From JANXMY01 sp964251675 (GTDB taxonomy: Bacteria > Armatimonadota > Armatimonadia > Armatimonadales > Capsulimonadaceae), in the NCBI GenBank assembly GCA_964251675.1, contig CAXUKS010000004.1, positions 91,293 through 155,292 on the forward strand: 64,000 nucleotides of DNA, in the 5' to 3' direction. The translations under genes and the position numbers were made by a program. Each line of letters opens with the position of its first letter. The first letter of the stretch is position 1. Shown here piece by piece: positions 33,518-41,934 of the stretch. The notes below the pieces were generated by a model. That model was not told the DNA's origin and made no database searches. It saw only the letters and a list, made by a program, of their open reading frames with translations.

Positions 33518-34882
33518 ATGGAACCTAACGCCCCCCGCTACCCTGGCCCGCGCTCGCAGGCGATGATTGAAGAGATGCAGCGGTATGTCGTTTATCATCC
33601 CTGGCCCTTTGCTGTGGACTTAGAGCAGTGCGAAGGCATGACGCTCACCACGGTGGATGGGCAGCGGATTTTTGACTGGGCCGGGTACTACGGCTCCAAG
33701 CTCATCGGGCACAACCACCCGCGCCTTCAGGAGCCTGCTTATTTGAAGATGCTGGCACGGGCGGCCAACAACAAAGTCGCTAACCCCGACTTCATCACGC
33801 AGGAGTGCCTGGACTACTATAAATTGCTGCACCGGCTGTCGCCGAAAACCATGCAGGGGTGCGAAAGCCGCGAAGTGTACGCCGTCAACTCCGGGGCCGA
33901 GGCCGTGGAGAATATGCTGAAATACCTGCTGTCGTGGCACAATGCCAAGCATCAAAAGCGCGGGGGCCGCTCGCAGTCGTCCAACCGCCGCTTTCTGTAT
34001 TTTGACCAAGCATTTCATGGCCGTACCGTCTACGCGCTCCAGGTGACGCAGACATTGGACCCGGTGGCAACGCAGGACTTTCACGGGCTGGCCGCAACCG
34101 GCAATATCAAAGTCCCGTTTCCGGCGATTGACAGCGACGCCCCCGCCGCCGAGAACGACGAGCGGACGCGGCAGAGCCTCGCGCTGATTGAAAGCATTCT
34201 GTCGCAGATGGGCGAGGAGATTGTGGGGATTATCGTTGAGCCAATTCAGGGCGCGGGCGGGCAGCGGTGCGCCCAGCCGGAGTGGTTCCGGGGCCTGTCC
34301 CGGCTCGCCCATCAGTACGAAGTGGGGTTAGGCTTCGACGAAGTGCAGACCTCGGCCGGACCGACCGGGGAATTATTCGCCATTGACAACTTTGATCTGC
34401 CCTATGCCCCGCAGGCCGTGGCGGTGGGCAAGAAGTTCGCCGTCGGGGCGCTGTTCATGCGCGAGCCGCTGGCCGACATCGGCGTTCTGGACAGCACCTG
34501 GGGCGGCGGGCTGGTCGACATGGTGCGCTTCTGCCAGGAGTGGGCGGTGGTGGAAGACGAGGGGTTAATGGCCCGCGCCGCCGTGAACGGGCAATACCTC
34601 GCCGACGGCCTGCGCGGCCTGCAATCGCGCTTCCCCGCGCTGGTCCGCAACGTGCGTGGTATGGGTCTGTATCAGGGCTTCACCCTGCCCGACGGCGCGA
34701 CCCGCGCCAAACTCTCCGACATCGCCTTGCAGCAGCACGATTTGCTGCTGCTCGGCGCGGGCGCGGCATCCATCCGCACCCGGCCCAATCTCAGCGTCAC
34801 AGAGGCCGACATTGACCGCTTTCTGGATATTCTGGGCGTGTGCCTGGGGAAGACGACTAGCACTGAAGTGCCAGTCGATTAG
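33518..34882 (+). CDS. class III aminotransferase, L-lysine 6-transaminase-like
   Basis: A 454-residue PLP enzyme. Conserved features are NSGAEAVENMLKYL (PLP phosphate loop), FDQAFHGRT, VEPIQGAGGQR, GFDEVQTSAGPTG and the cofactor lysine in VGKKFAVGALFM. This last motif and the start (VVYHPWPFAVDLEQCEG) resemble L-lysine epsilon-aminotransferase (Lat) more than ornithine or GABA enzymes. Lat converts lysine to aminoadipate semialdehyde, which enters lysine breakdown or is used in compatible solute or beta-lactam routes. No pathway partner is adjacent, so the substrate is a guess. Confidence 0.8.
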   Translation: MEPNAPRYPGPRSQAMIEEMQRYVVYHPWPFAVDLEQCEGMTLTTVDGQRIFDWAGYYGSKLIGHNHPRLQEPAYLKMLARAANNKVANPDFITQECLDYYKLLHRLSPKTMQGCESREVYAVNSGAEAVENMLKYLLSWHNAKHQKRGGRSQSSNRRFLYFDQAFHGRTVYALQVTQTLDPVATQDFHGLAATGNIKVPFPAIDSDAPAAENDERTRQSLALIESILSQMGEEIVGIIVEPIQGAGGQRCAQPEWFRGLSRLAHQYEVGLGFDEVQTSAGPTGELFAIDNFDLPYAPQAVAVGKKFAVGALFMREPLADIGVLDSTWGGGLVDMVRFCQEWAVVEDEGLMARAAVNGQYLADGLRGLQSRFPALVRNVRGMGLYQGFTLPDGATRAKLSDIALQQHDLLLLGAGAASIRTRPNLSVTEADIDRFLDILGVCLGKTTSTEVPVD

Positions 34883-34991
34883 TGAATGGAGAAAGTCGCT
34901 CCGCGACTACGGACAGGCAAACGTGGTCTGTTCCTGAGTCGCGCAGTGATTTTTTCCGTTTGCTAGTAGACCGCCACTTCCAGTGCCGGTG

Positions 34992-36575
34992 TCATGCCGT
35001 GTACTTGTCCACCGTCATCACCTCGAACGCTTCGCCCACCTGCCGAGTCGCCAGCGCCGTGTGCAGGGCGCGGGCGGTGTCGAGCGATGTCAGGCAGGGG
35101 ATGGAATGCTCCACCGAGGCGCGGCGAATCAGGGCGGCCTCTTTTTCTATCTGCTTGTCCTGCGAGACGGTGTTAATCAGCAGCGCGACCCGGCCTCCGC
35201 GAATGAGTTCCAGCAGATTAGGGCTGCCTTCACTGATCTTTTTGGCGGTTGTGACTGTCAGTCCATGCCCTTCCAGGAAACGCGCTGTCCCTGCCGTGGC
35301 ATAAATCTGGAAGCCCAGCGCGGCAAAGTCCCGGATAATCGGCAGGCTTTCCTCTTTGTCGCCGTCCGCCAGTGTTGCCAGCAGGGCCGCGCCTTTGCCG
35401 CCTGCGGGAACGTCAATCCCCGACGCCACCATGGCTTTGTACAGCGCCCGCGAGAAGTCCGTGTCAATGCCTAAAATCTCGCCGGTGGACTTCATCTCCG
35501 GCCCCAGATTAATATCCACATCGGTCAGTTTGGCGAACGAGAACACTGGGGCCTTGACGGCGATGTTCGGCTGATTGGGGTGCAGGCCGTTGACATAGCC
35601 CTGCTCGGCCAGTGTTTTGCCTAGTGATGCCCAGGTCGCGGCCTTGACCATCGGGATTCCTGTAACTTTGGAAAGATAGGGAACCGTCCGCGAGGCGCGG
35701 GGATTGACCTCAATCACATACGCCTGATCGTTCTCAATCACAAACTGAATGTTCATCAAGCCGACCACGTTCAGCGCCTCGGACAGCCGCCTCGCATACG
35801 ACACCATCTGGTCCAGCGTGCTTTGCTTGATGGACTGTGGCGGATAGACCGCCATCGAGTCGCCGGAATGCACGCCCGCCCGCTCAATATGCTCCATGAT
35901 GCCCGGCAGCAGGCAGCCGCCCTGCCCGTCGGCGATCACATCCACCTCGGCCTCTTTGCCTAAGATATAGTGGTCTACCAAAATCGGCGCCCCGTCCGAA
36001 ATATCCGCCGCGTAGCGCATATACTCGCGCAGGTCGGTTTGATTGAAGACAATCTCCATCGCCCGCCCGCCCAGCACATACGAGGGCCGGACGAGAACGG
36101 GATAGCCAATCTCTTCCGCCACCGTCACCGCCGCCTCAGTGCTGGTCACTGCCCGGCCCGGCGGCTTGGGGATGTCCAGCCGCGTCAGCAGGCTCTCAAA
36201 GCGGTTCCGGTCTTCGGCCAGATCAATCGAGTCAAACGATGACCCCAGAATAGGCACGCCCGCGTCTACTAATGGCTTGGCTAAATTAATTGCCGTCTGC
36301 CCGCCAAACTGCACGATGACGCCCTCAATCGGCGACTCTCTCTCGATGATATTGAGCACATCTTCAGCGGTCAGCGGCTCAAAATAGAGTCTATCAGCGG
36401 TGTCAAAGTCCGTCGAGACCGTCTCCGGGTTGTTGTTAATAATAATCGCCTCGTACCCTGCCTCGCGCAGGGCGCGGATGCAGTGAACGCTGGCATAATC
36501 AAACTCAATCCCCTGCCCGATGCGAATGGGGCCACTGCCCAGCACGACGACTTTTTTCTTGGTTTCTTGGTTCAT
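34992..36575 (-). CDS. carB: carbamoyl-phosphate synthase large chain, separate C-terminal half
   Basis: The protein has 527 residues, half the usual 1,070. It begins KKKVVVLGSGPIRIGQGIEFDY, which in full CarB is the start of the second (carbamate kinase-like) synthetase half. ATP-grasp motifs such as VLVRPSYVLGGRAMEIV and FVIENDQAYVIEVNPRASRTVPY are intact, and the end is the MGS-like allosteric domain (GFQIYATAGTARFLEGHG). The first half is not adjacent and there is no frameshift upstream. This is thus a split carB, as known in Aquifex and some methanogens; the partner gene must lie elsewhere. Confidence 0.9.
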   Translation of the reverse strand: MNQETKKKVVVLGSGPIRIGQGIEFDYASVHCIRALREAGYEAIIINNNPETVSTDFDTADRLYFEPLTAEDVLNIIERESPIEGVIVQFGGQTAINLAKPLVDAGVPILGSSFDSIDLAEDRNRFESLLTRLDIPKPPGRAVTSTEAAVTVAEEIGYPVLVRPSYVLGGRAMEIVFNQTDLREYMRYAADISDGAPILVDHYILGKEAEVDVIADGQGGCLLPGIMEHIERAGVHSGDSMAVYPPQSIKQSTLDQMVSYARRLSEALNVVGLMNIQFVIENDQAYVIEVNPRASRTVPYLSKVTGIPMVKAATWASLGKTLAEQGYVNGLHPNQPNIAVKAPVFSFAKLTDVDINLGPEMKSTGEILGIDTDFSRALYKAMVASGIDVPAGGKGAALLATLADGDKEESLPIIRDFAALGFQIYATAGTARFLEGHGLTVTTAKKISEGSPNLLELIRGGRVALLINTVSQDKQIEKEAALIRRASVEHSIPCLTSLDTARALHTALATRQVGEAFEVMTVDKYTA

Positions 36576-36608
36576 TCTGTGTTATTATCTCTATCGAATC
36601 TTACAAAT

Positions 36609-37250
36609 TTACAGGTCTATTTTAGGTGTCACGATACGCTGTCCGTTATCAATCGCGGTTACTATTTCTTCCAGCGCATGACACAAGCGCCGAAAAGAGC
36701 GGGATCGCTCCCGCGCTTTGTCGGTGTCAATCAAGCGGGTCATGGCAAGCTGGTCAAGCGTCTCTTTGTAGATACGGCCTTTGGGCAAATTCTGGCTAAT
36801 CCAGCTTTTGGCCCCGACGACGGTTTCAACGTCGCCTGAATAGGTTAGCCTGGCAGGCAGGCCGGGCCGCCCTTCGAACTCCTGCCCAGCGATTGTTTCC
36901 AGACTTGCCAGAAACCAGGCTTCGTATTCGCATTTAGCAATCACTATTGTTACAGGAAGCCGCACGCCCATTGCTCCGACGCGCTCGGACAGGCTCATCG
37001 CCAATTCTACCGGACACTGTTTGTCCGCATCCATGAGGATCAAAATCGCCCCGCAGTCGCGCTTTGTGCAGGCGTTCCCCACAAACCGCTCGACGCCTCC
37101 GGGCCTTATCAGATTACCACAACCATGCGCGTTGGCGATGTCTCCGACATAGATGTCAAATCGCTGCATTTCCGCCAGCAGTTTGGAGAGCAGCGCCGGA
37201 ACCGCCTCCACCTCACCGTTTCCCTCGACAATGGGAACAATCTTAGGCAT
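36609..37250 (-). CDS. DUF4276 TOPRIM-like protein, candidate defence effector
   Basis: About 213 residues from the ATG at 37250, which overlaps the ATPase gene by 8 bases. The start PKIVPIVEGNGE and later ILILMDADKQCP supply the Glu and the DxD of a TOPRIM metal site. The Cys-rich stretch (GNACTKRDCG) and the SFRRLCHALEEI tail fit DUF4276. In known systems such small TOPRIM proteins are nucleases released by a partner ATPase; PARIS AriB cuts host tRNA. The coupling to the ATPase gene here supports a two-part defence role, but target and activity are inferred. Confidence 0.75.
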   Translation of the reverse strand: MPKIVPIVEGNGEVEAVPALLSKLLAEMQRFDIYVGDIANAHGCGNLIRPGGVERFVGNACTKRDCGAILILMDADKQCPVELAMSLSERVGAMGVRLPVTIVIAKCEYEAWFLASLETIAGQEFEGRPGLPARLTYSGDVETVVGAKSWISQNLPKGRIYKETLDQLAMTRLIDTDKARERSRSFRRLCHALEEIVTAIDNGQRIVTPKIDL

Positions 37251-38412
37251 GGACGGCGGCACTTTCGTCCTGCGAGACGTGTAGCCCTTCAATCCGCAGC
37301 AGATCGCCCGCTGAGAAAAGCTGTTTGTTGATTGCCTCACGCTGCCCTTCATCGATTGGCCCGATGCGCGTGTTTCCGTCCACCATTTCAACGATACGCA
37401 GTTGATCCGCCTGGAATCGAGAAATCAAATCCGGGCTTTGGGTTGTGATAATGACTTGGCTACGTGTGGCCGCTTCTTCAATCACTTCACTTAGCACAGC
37501 CAGAGCGCCGGGGTGGATGCTTAATTCCGGCTCTTCTATCGCAATCAGTATGTGTGGCGCTTTTTGATATAGGGCCGCTAATAGAGCAAGTACGCGCAGT
37601 GTGCCGTCTGACTCTTGGGCCAGCGGAAACCAGAGGGAATGCCGCCCCTGAGTTTTTCTTAGCTCTACAGCGAGATAGCCCCCCACTTCTACTACCCGAA
37701 GATCGCTGACACCCTCCACAACCCGCGCCAGAGCAGAAATTAAATCCTGCTGGAACTCGCCGTTTCTAACAATGCTTTGCAGTGTCGTAGCAAGATTTTG
37801 TCCGTCTTCGGAAAGCATGGAAACGCTGCTTTGCCTCTGCGGTGTCCGCAGTGTGTTCGGAAAAACCGAATAGTAACCTGCTTCCGTGAGGTTGCGGAGA
37901 ACCGCATCCATGACCGGGAAAAACATTGAAAGCACCGGCAGTATCAAAATATGCGGTGGGACCGCCATTCCCCACATCTGCTCTCGTATAGTCAAAAAAT
38001 CAGTGGGGGCACTAATCCATTCTCCTGCCTTTGTTTCAAATCTAAGCTCATTGATCGCAGCATATTTCGTTTTTAGTTGAAGTGCCTCATTTTTTACCCG
38101 CCGATATTCCGTCTGCTTTGTACCAATAGAAAAAGAGTACATAGCTTCGCCTTCTGCCAGCGACAATTCGAAAGCCATTTCAATATCATCAGAGTCGATC
38201 TGCGCAGACCTACGCCGCACGGCTTCAATTCCGCCGCTCTGACTAACCGTCGTGTCAAAACCGTTTTTGAGAGCATCCCGCACAAAGCGCAGAGCGTCTA
38301 GAAACGTGCTTTTGCCTGCGCCGTTGCGGCCTACCAGCACCGTCAGCGGGCCGAGGTGAACGTCGACATCGGCGAGGTTGCGGAAGTTTTTGATTTGGAC
38401 ACGGGTAATCAT
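37243..38412 (-). CDS. AAA/ABC-type ATPase of the RecF/OLD group, candidate defence sensor
   Basis: A 389-residue protein. Walker A is VGRNGAGKST after the typical KNFRNLADVDVHLGPLTVLV start. The signature region is LAQESDGTLRVLALLAAL, Walker B is ILIAIEEPELSIHPGAL, and the final switch is VIITTQSPDLISRF. These are the features of AAA_21/OLD-like ATPases used by PARIS, Gabija-like and related systems. It lacks its own TOPRIM domain, which is supplied by the next gene. It starts 11 bases after mnmG and overlaps the DUF4276 gene. Base use is more A+T-rich than the neighbours. Confidence 0.85.
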   Translation of the reverse strand: MITRVQIKNFRNLADVDVHLGPLTVLVGRNGAGKSTFLDALRFVRDALKNGFDTTVSQSGGIEAVRRRSAQIDSDDIEMAFELSLAEGEAMYSFSIGTKQTEYRRVKNEALQLKTKYAAINELRFETKAGEWISAPTDFLTIREQMWGMAVPPHILILPVLSMFFPVMDAVLRNLTEAGYYSVFPNTLRTPQRQSSVSMLSEDGQNLATTLQSIVRNGEFQQDLISALARVVEGVSDLRVVEVGGYLAVELRKTQGRHSLWFPLAQESDGTLRVLALLAALYQKAPHILIAIEEPELSIHPGALAVLSEVIEEAATRSQVIITTQSPDLISRFQADQLRIVEMVDGNTRIGPIDEGQREAINKQLFSAGDLLRIEGLHVSQDESAAVHA

Positions 38413-38423
38413 AATGCCTCCGA

Positions 38424-40322
38424 TTAGCCTGCCCCGGCGTGTGCTGCCGCTGGCCGACGCCGGGCGTGTTCCAGATGGACGCTGAGGACGGCGATGTCGG
38501 CGGGGGTGACGCCGGGGACGCGGCCTGCCTGGCCGAGCGAGACAGGACGCACGCGGGTCATGTTGTCGCGGCCTTCGTGGGAGAGGGCGCGGACGGATTG
38601 GTAGTCGAAGGCCGTGGGGATGGGCACGTCCTCGCGGCGAGTGGCGGACTGGACCTGATCGGCCTGGCGCTTGATATAGCCGTCATACTTGACGCGGATT
38701 TCTACCTGCTCGGCCTCGGCCCGGTTCAGGGGAGCCGGGGGGGCGGAGAAGGCGGCGAGGGCGGGGTAGGTGACGCCGGTGCGGCGGAGCAGGTCGGACA
38801 GGGGGACGCGCTGAGAGACCGGGGCGAGGCCGGAGGCGGCGAGGTGGGCGTTGTCCACGCCGCTGACCAGCGTGGTGTCCAGACGGGCGGCTTCGGTGTC
38901 GATGGCATGGCGCTTGGCTTCAAACGCGTCCCAGCGGGTGTCGGGGACGAGGCCAGCGGCACGGCCCCGTGCCGTCAGGCGCAGGTCGGCATTGTCCTGG
39001 CGCAGCAGCAGGCGGTACTCGGCCCGCGAGGTCAGCAGGCGGTACGGCTCATCGGCCCCTTTGGTCACGAGGTCGTCCACCATGACACCCAGATACGCTT
39101 CAGAGCGGCGCACGATAAATGGTTCGCGGCCTAATGCGTGCAGGGCGGCGTTGGCCCCGGCCAGCAGGCCCTGCCCGGCGGCTTCCTCGTAGCCGGATGT
39201 GCCGTTGATCTGCCCGGCCAGAAACAGGCCCGGCAGGCGGCGCGACATCAGCGCGTGGGTCAGCTCGGTCGGCGGCACCGAGTCGTACTCGACGGCGTAG
39301 CCGGGCACAAGCATGACGCACTCTTCCAGGCCGGGGATGGTGTGCAGAAACTGGAGCTGGACGTCGGCAGGCAGCGACGTGCTGGTTCCCTGGACATACA
39401 GCGAGTCGGTGTGCCAGCCTTCCTGTTCCAGAAAGACCTGGTGGCTGTCCCGCTGGAAAAAGCGCACGATTTTGTCTTCAATGGAGGGGCAGTAGCGCGG
39501 TCCCTGCCCCTCAATCATCCCCCCGTACATGGCGGACTTGTGAAGGTTAGCATTGATGACTGCCGACGTTTGCGCGTTCGTGTGTGTCAGCCATGCGGGA
39601 AGCAGGCCGGGCACATCCACGCGGTCATACAGGAACGAGAACGGGGGCGTGTCCGGCTCGGACTCAATCGGGTTCGTTTTCGCAAAATCGACGCTTTTTT
39701 TGTCAATGCGTGGCGTCGTGCCCGTTTTCAGCCGCCGGGTGACAAAACCGAGGCGACGCAGGGTGTCGGACAGCGTGACCGATGGCGCTTCGCCGAGCCG
39801 TCCGCCTGCGGTGCGCTCATCGCCCCGGTGCATGACGCCGCGCAGGAAGGTCCCGGTGGTAATCACCACTGCGCCTGCCCGCAGGACTTCACCGCCTGCG
39901 ACGCGCACGCCGACCACGCTGCCACCTTCGACGATCAAGTCTTCGACTGCCGCTTCGCGCAGGGTCAGGTAAGGCGTGGCTTCCAGCGTCGCCCGCATTT
40001 CGCGGCTGTACCAGTCCTTGTCGCACTGGGCGCGGATGGCCTGCACGGCGGGGCCTTTGCCGGTGTTGAGCATCCGAATATGGGTCAGCGTCTTGTCCGC
40101 ATTGATACCCATCTGCCCGCCAAGCGCGTCAATCTCGCGCACCAGATGGCCTTTGGCGGGGCCGCCAACCGAACAATTGCAGGGCATCAGCGCCACTTTG
40201 TCCAGCGACAGCGTCAGGCACAGCGTTTCTGCCCCCAGCCTTGCCGCCGCCAGCGCCGCTTCCGCACCTGCGTGACCCGCACCGATAATTATTACGTCAA
40301 AGTCGTTTCCAAAATCTTTCAT
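38424..40322 (-). CDS. mnmG: tRNA uridine 5-carboxymethylaminomethyl modification enzyme MnmG
   Basis: At 632 residues it is full length. The FAD-binding GAGHAGAEAALAAARLGAETLCLT start, MPCNCSVGGPAKGH with its catalytic cysteine, and NTGKGPAVQAIRAQCDKDWY are all conserved, as is the C-terminal part that binds MnmE. MnmG and MnmE install the 5-substituent on tRNA U34, the same base thiolated by MnmA (8272-9372). mnmG heads a unit with the AAA ATPase and DUF4276 genes 11 bases downstream. TATAAT 8 bases before the ATG suggests a leaderless or nearly leaderless transcript. Confidence 0.95.
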   Translation of the reverse strand: MKDFGNDFDVIIIGAGHAGAEAALAAARLGAETLCLTLSLDKVALMPCNCSVGGPAKGHLVREIDALGGQMGINADKTLTHIRMLNTGKGPAVQAIRAQCDKDWYSREMRATLEATPYLTLREAAVEDLIVEGGSVVGVRVAGGEVLRAGAVVITTGTFLRGVMHRGDERTAGGRLGEAPSVTLSDTLRRLGFVTRRLKTGTTPRIDKKSVDFAKTNPIESEPDTPPFSFLYDRVDVPGLLPAWLTHTNAQTSAVINANLHKSAMYGGMIEGQGPRYCPSIEDKIVRFFQRDSHQVFLEQEGWHTDSLYVQGTSTSLPADVQLQFLHTIPGLEECVMLVPGYAVEYDSVPPTELTHALMSRRLPGLFLAGQINGTSGYEEAAGQGLLAGANAALHALGREPFIVRRSEAYLGVMVDDLVTKGADEPYRLLTSRAEYRLLLRQDNADLRLTARGRAAGLVPDTRWDAFEAKRHAIDTEAARLDTTLVSGVDNAHLAASGLAPVSQRVPLSDLLRRTGVTYPALAAFSAPPAPLNRAEAEQVEIRVKYDGYIKRQADQVQSATRREDVPIPTAFDYQSVRALSHEGRDNMTRVRPVSLGQAGRVPGVTPADIAVLSVHLEHARRRPAAAHAGAG

Positions 40323-40330
40323 TATAACGT

Positions 40331-40336
40331 ATTATA
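40331..40336 (-). promoter_or_regulatory. -10 box of mnmG
   Basis: A perfect TATAAT on the minus strand is followed by 8 bases and the mnmG ATG, so the 5' leader would be no more than about two bases. Confidence 0.5.
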
Positions 40337-40353
40337 GCATATCGCCGGGCAAA

Positions 40354-40395
40354 CAAAAAAAGCCGAAGCGCAGAGTGGCGCTTCGGCTTTTTCGT
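40354..40395. terminator. terminator of the lmo0937-family gene
   Basis: AAAAAGCCGAAGCGCAGAG pairs across TGGCGCTTCGGCTTTTT as a strong stem (GCCGAAGCGC/GCGCTTCGGC), with an A run on one side and T run on the other. It ends the minus-strand small membrane gene and isolates it from the mnmG promoter. Confidence 0.75.
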
Positions 40396-40411
40396 GTGCT
40401 GGACGGCCTGC

Positions 40412-40567
40412 TCAAACGGAGCGGCGGCCCGTTACTAACTGGTACACGAACACGATGACGGCGATGACCAGAAGAATGTGGATCAAACTGCCAATGTGGG
40501 CAAAGAAAAACCCAATCAGCCAGAGAACCACCAAGATTGCCCCGATAGTGTACAGAATTCCACCCAT
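40412..40567 (-). CDS. lmo0937-family small membrane protein
   Basis: A 51-residue protein with AAAGGAG before its ATG at 40567. The sequence MGGILYTIGAILVVLWLIGF, then a short polar turn and HILLVIAVIVFVYQLV ending in GRR, matches the lmo0937 family of two-segment membrane proteins. In Listeria lmo0937 is under SigB control. A SigB-type promoter lies 33 bases upstream (40600-40624), in keeping with this. Confidence 0.85.
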   Translation of the reverse strand: MGGILYTIGAILVVLWLIGFFFAHIGSLIHILLVIAVIVFVYQLVTGRRSV

Positions 40568-40599
40568 TGCGCTTGTCTCCTTTACGTGACTGCTTGATT

Positions 40600-40624
40600 A
40601 TTCCCTGTCAGCGGGCGGCTAAAC
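40600..40624 (-). promoter_or_regulatory. SigB-type promoter of the lmo0937-family gene
   Basis: On the minus strand GTTTAG (40624-40619), 13 bases, then GGGAAT (40605-40600) approximate the SigB consensus. It overlaps the 3' end of the upstream LmeA-like gene. Confidence 0.6.
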
Positions 40625-41312
40625 CATTCAAATCTGCGGTGCCGCCCAGCACCAAGCGGCTGTCTCTGATTTCGGCCTGTGTCACTGCCAGAGGCACGCG
40701 CAGATCGGACAAAGTGATGACCGGGTTCAGCCGGTCCAGCGCCAGGTTGATCAGCCCGGCGGGCAGCGGAACCGCGCCAATCTGTGCGCCGTTGGCAACA
40801 AAATCCAGTCGGGTGGGGTCACTAAGGCTTGGGCGCACCGTCCCGGCCAGAGCGGCTGTGGTGTTCAGGCCCAGAAAAGTCACCGGAACGGCTGCCAGCA
40901 CGTCATCGGACCGAAGCGTGATGCTCAGGCCCGGCAGCAGCGGCTTGGAGGCCGCGAGGTACGCCGCCAGGTGCGGCTGAGAGAGCGTAGCCGTAAAGCG
41001 TGTCTGCCCCACAGAGGTGAGCTTGCGGCTGGAGCGGTCAAACGAGACGTCGGCGGCATCGGCGGTCAGCGTGTCAACCGTCAAATCTGGCGAGAGCTGC
41101 ACGGACCGGCCCTGAATATGAATGCCCCGCGCCCGGCCCCGCGCCAGCGCGAAAGGATCGCCGTCTACCTGGACGTCGTAGCGGGCGGCGGGGCCGATGA
41201 CGCCCGGCAGGGCATCGGCGATTTTGTGGGCCGCCGTCTGTTGCACCGGATGGGCGCAGCCGGTCAGTGTCAGCAGGCCAGCCGCGCTTGTAATGGCGCT
41301 AAGACGGCGCAT
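40608..41312 (-). CDS. LmeA-like (DUF2993) lipoprotein
   Basis: About 234 residues from the ATG at 41312; ATGs at 41345 and 41360 are possible. The N-terminus is a lipoprotein signal (ITSAAGLLTLTGCAH). The rest is a beta-rich domain with repeated RGIHIQGRSVQLSPDLTVDTLTADAADVSF-type strands, characteristic of DUF2993/LmeA proteins that bind phospholipids in the envelope of Actinobacteria and Cyanobacteria. It follows the PRC-barrel gene with a short overlap, so it may share that gene's SigB-type promoter. Confidence 0.75.
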   Translation of the reverse strand: MRRLSAITSAAGLLTLTGCAHPVQQTAAHKIADALPGVIGPAARYDVQVDGDPFALARGRARGIHIQGRSVQLSPDLTVDTLTADAADVSFDRSSRKLTSVGQTRFTATLSQPHLAAYLAASKPLLPGLSITLRSDDVLAAVPVTFLGLNTTAALAGTVRPSLSDPTRLDFVANGAQIGAVPLPAGLINLALDRLNPVITLSDLRVPLAVTQAEIRDSRLVLGGTADLNGLAAR

Positions 41313-41826
41313 CGGCAGACTTTGCTTCGGTTGCTTTGGGGTCATACGAATTGGATACAATCACCGAGTCCGCGCCGATGGCCTGCACCATCGTTAAAGG
41401 AAGCTGCGGCTTGCCGTGCAGAGCATTGTCCAGCAGGCCCGTGGAAATAACAAAATAGGGCACTTGGAGCGTGTCCGTGTCTACGGCAATGTCAGCGATT
41501 TTGCCGATGATGCTGCCCGCTTCGGTCAGCACCGGGCGTCCCCCCAGAGGCTTCGCGGGCTGTGCGGACAGCCCGGTCGCGGCGGGGTCGTGCTCGGTCA
41601 GTGCGGCTTCCGAGTCAATGGTCAGCGCATCGCTTCCCACAGCCCGAATATGCGTGGCATCCAAAAACTTGGGTTTGGAGAACATCCCGCCCCGGTCTAC
41701 CAGCACCCCCACAATCGCGGACTTTGCCGCGTCAAAAATTACATCATCTATTCGCCCTAATCGGTCGCCGCCGCTCAGGGAAACCACTGCCAGCCCCGCC
41801 AGCTCGCTTCCTATTTGAATTGCCAA
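41299..41826 (-). CDS. tandem PRC-barrel domain protein
   Basis: A 175-residue protein with two PRC-barrel halves, the first beginning IGSELAGLAVVSLSGGDRLGRIDDVIFD and the second GRPVLTEAGSIIGKIADIAVD. PRC barrels bind proteins or RNA and occur in stress proteins and ribosome-maturation factors. An unambiguous SigB-type promoter lies 36 bases upstream. The downstream LmeA-like gene overlaps slightly. Confidence 0.85.
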   Translation of the reverse strand: MAIQIGSELAGLAVVSLSGGDRLGRIDDVIFDAAKSAIVGVLVDRGGMFSKPKFLDATHIRAVGSDALTIDSEAALTEHDPAATGLSAQPAKPLGGRPVLTEAGSIIGKIADIAVDTDTLQVPYFVISTGLLDNALHGKPQLPLTMVQAIGADSVIVSNSYDPKATEAKSADAPS

Positions 41827-41859
41827 TTTTTGCCTCCTGTGTCCTTGTCTGCCTGCTAT

Positions 41860-41884
41860 GTTTACCCGTATTTATACTGGGTAA
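41860..41884 (+). promoter_or_regulatory. SigB-type promoter of the Pro-rich secreted protein gene
   Basis: GTTTAC (41860-41865), 13 bases and GGGTAA (41879-41884) face the Pro-rich gene at 41935. This site is the other strand of the PRC-barrel promoter, the two sharing one palindrome. Confidence 0.65.
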
Positions 41885-41887
41885 AAC
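41862..41887 (-). promoter_or_regulatory. SigB-type promoter of the PRC-barrel gene
   Basis: On the minus strand GTTTTA (41887-41882), 14 bases and GGGTAA (41867-41862) match the consensus well. It overlaps the divergent plus-strand promoter almost base for base. Confidence 0.65.
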
Positions 41888-41934
41888 GATGTTGCAACGG
41901 CTACGGATTGATCCAGTACGAGAGGAACCATTCG

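Noticed and set aside
38424..40337. A 399-codon plus-strand frame opposite mnmG
   Set aside because: It is antisense to a fully conserved mnmG and has no motif of its own.
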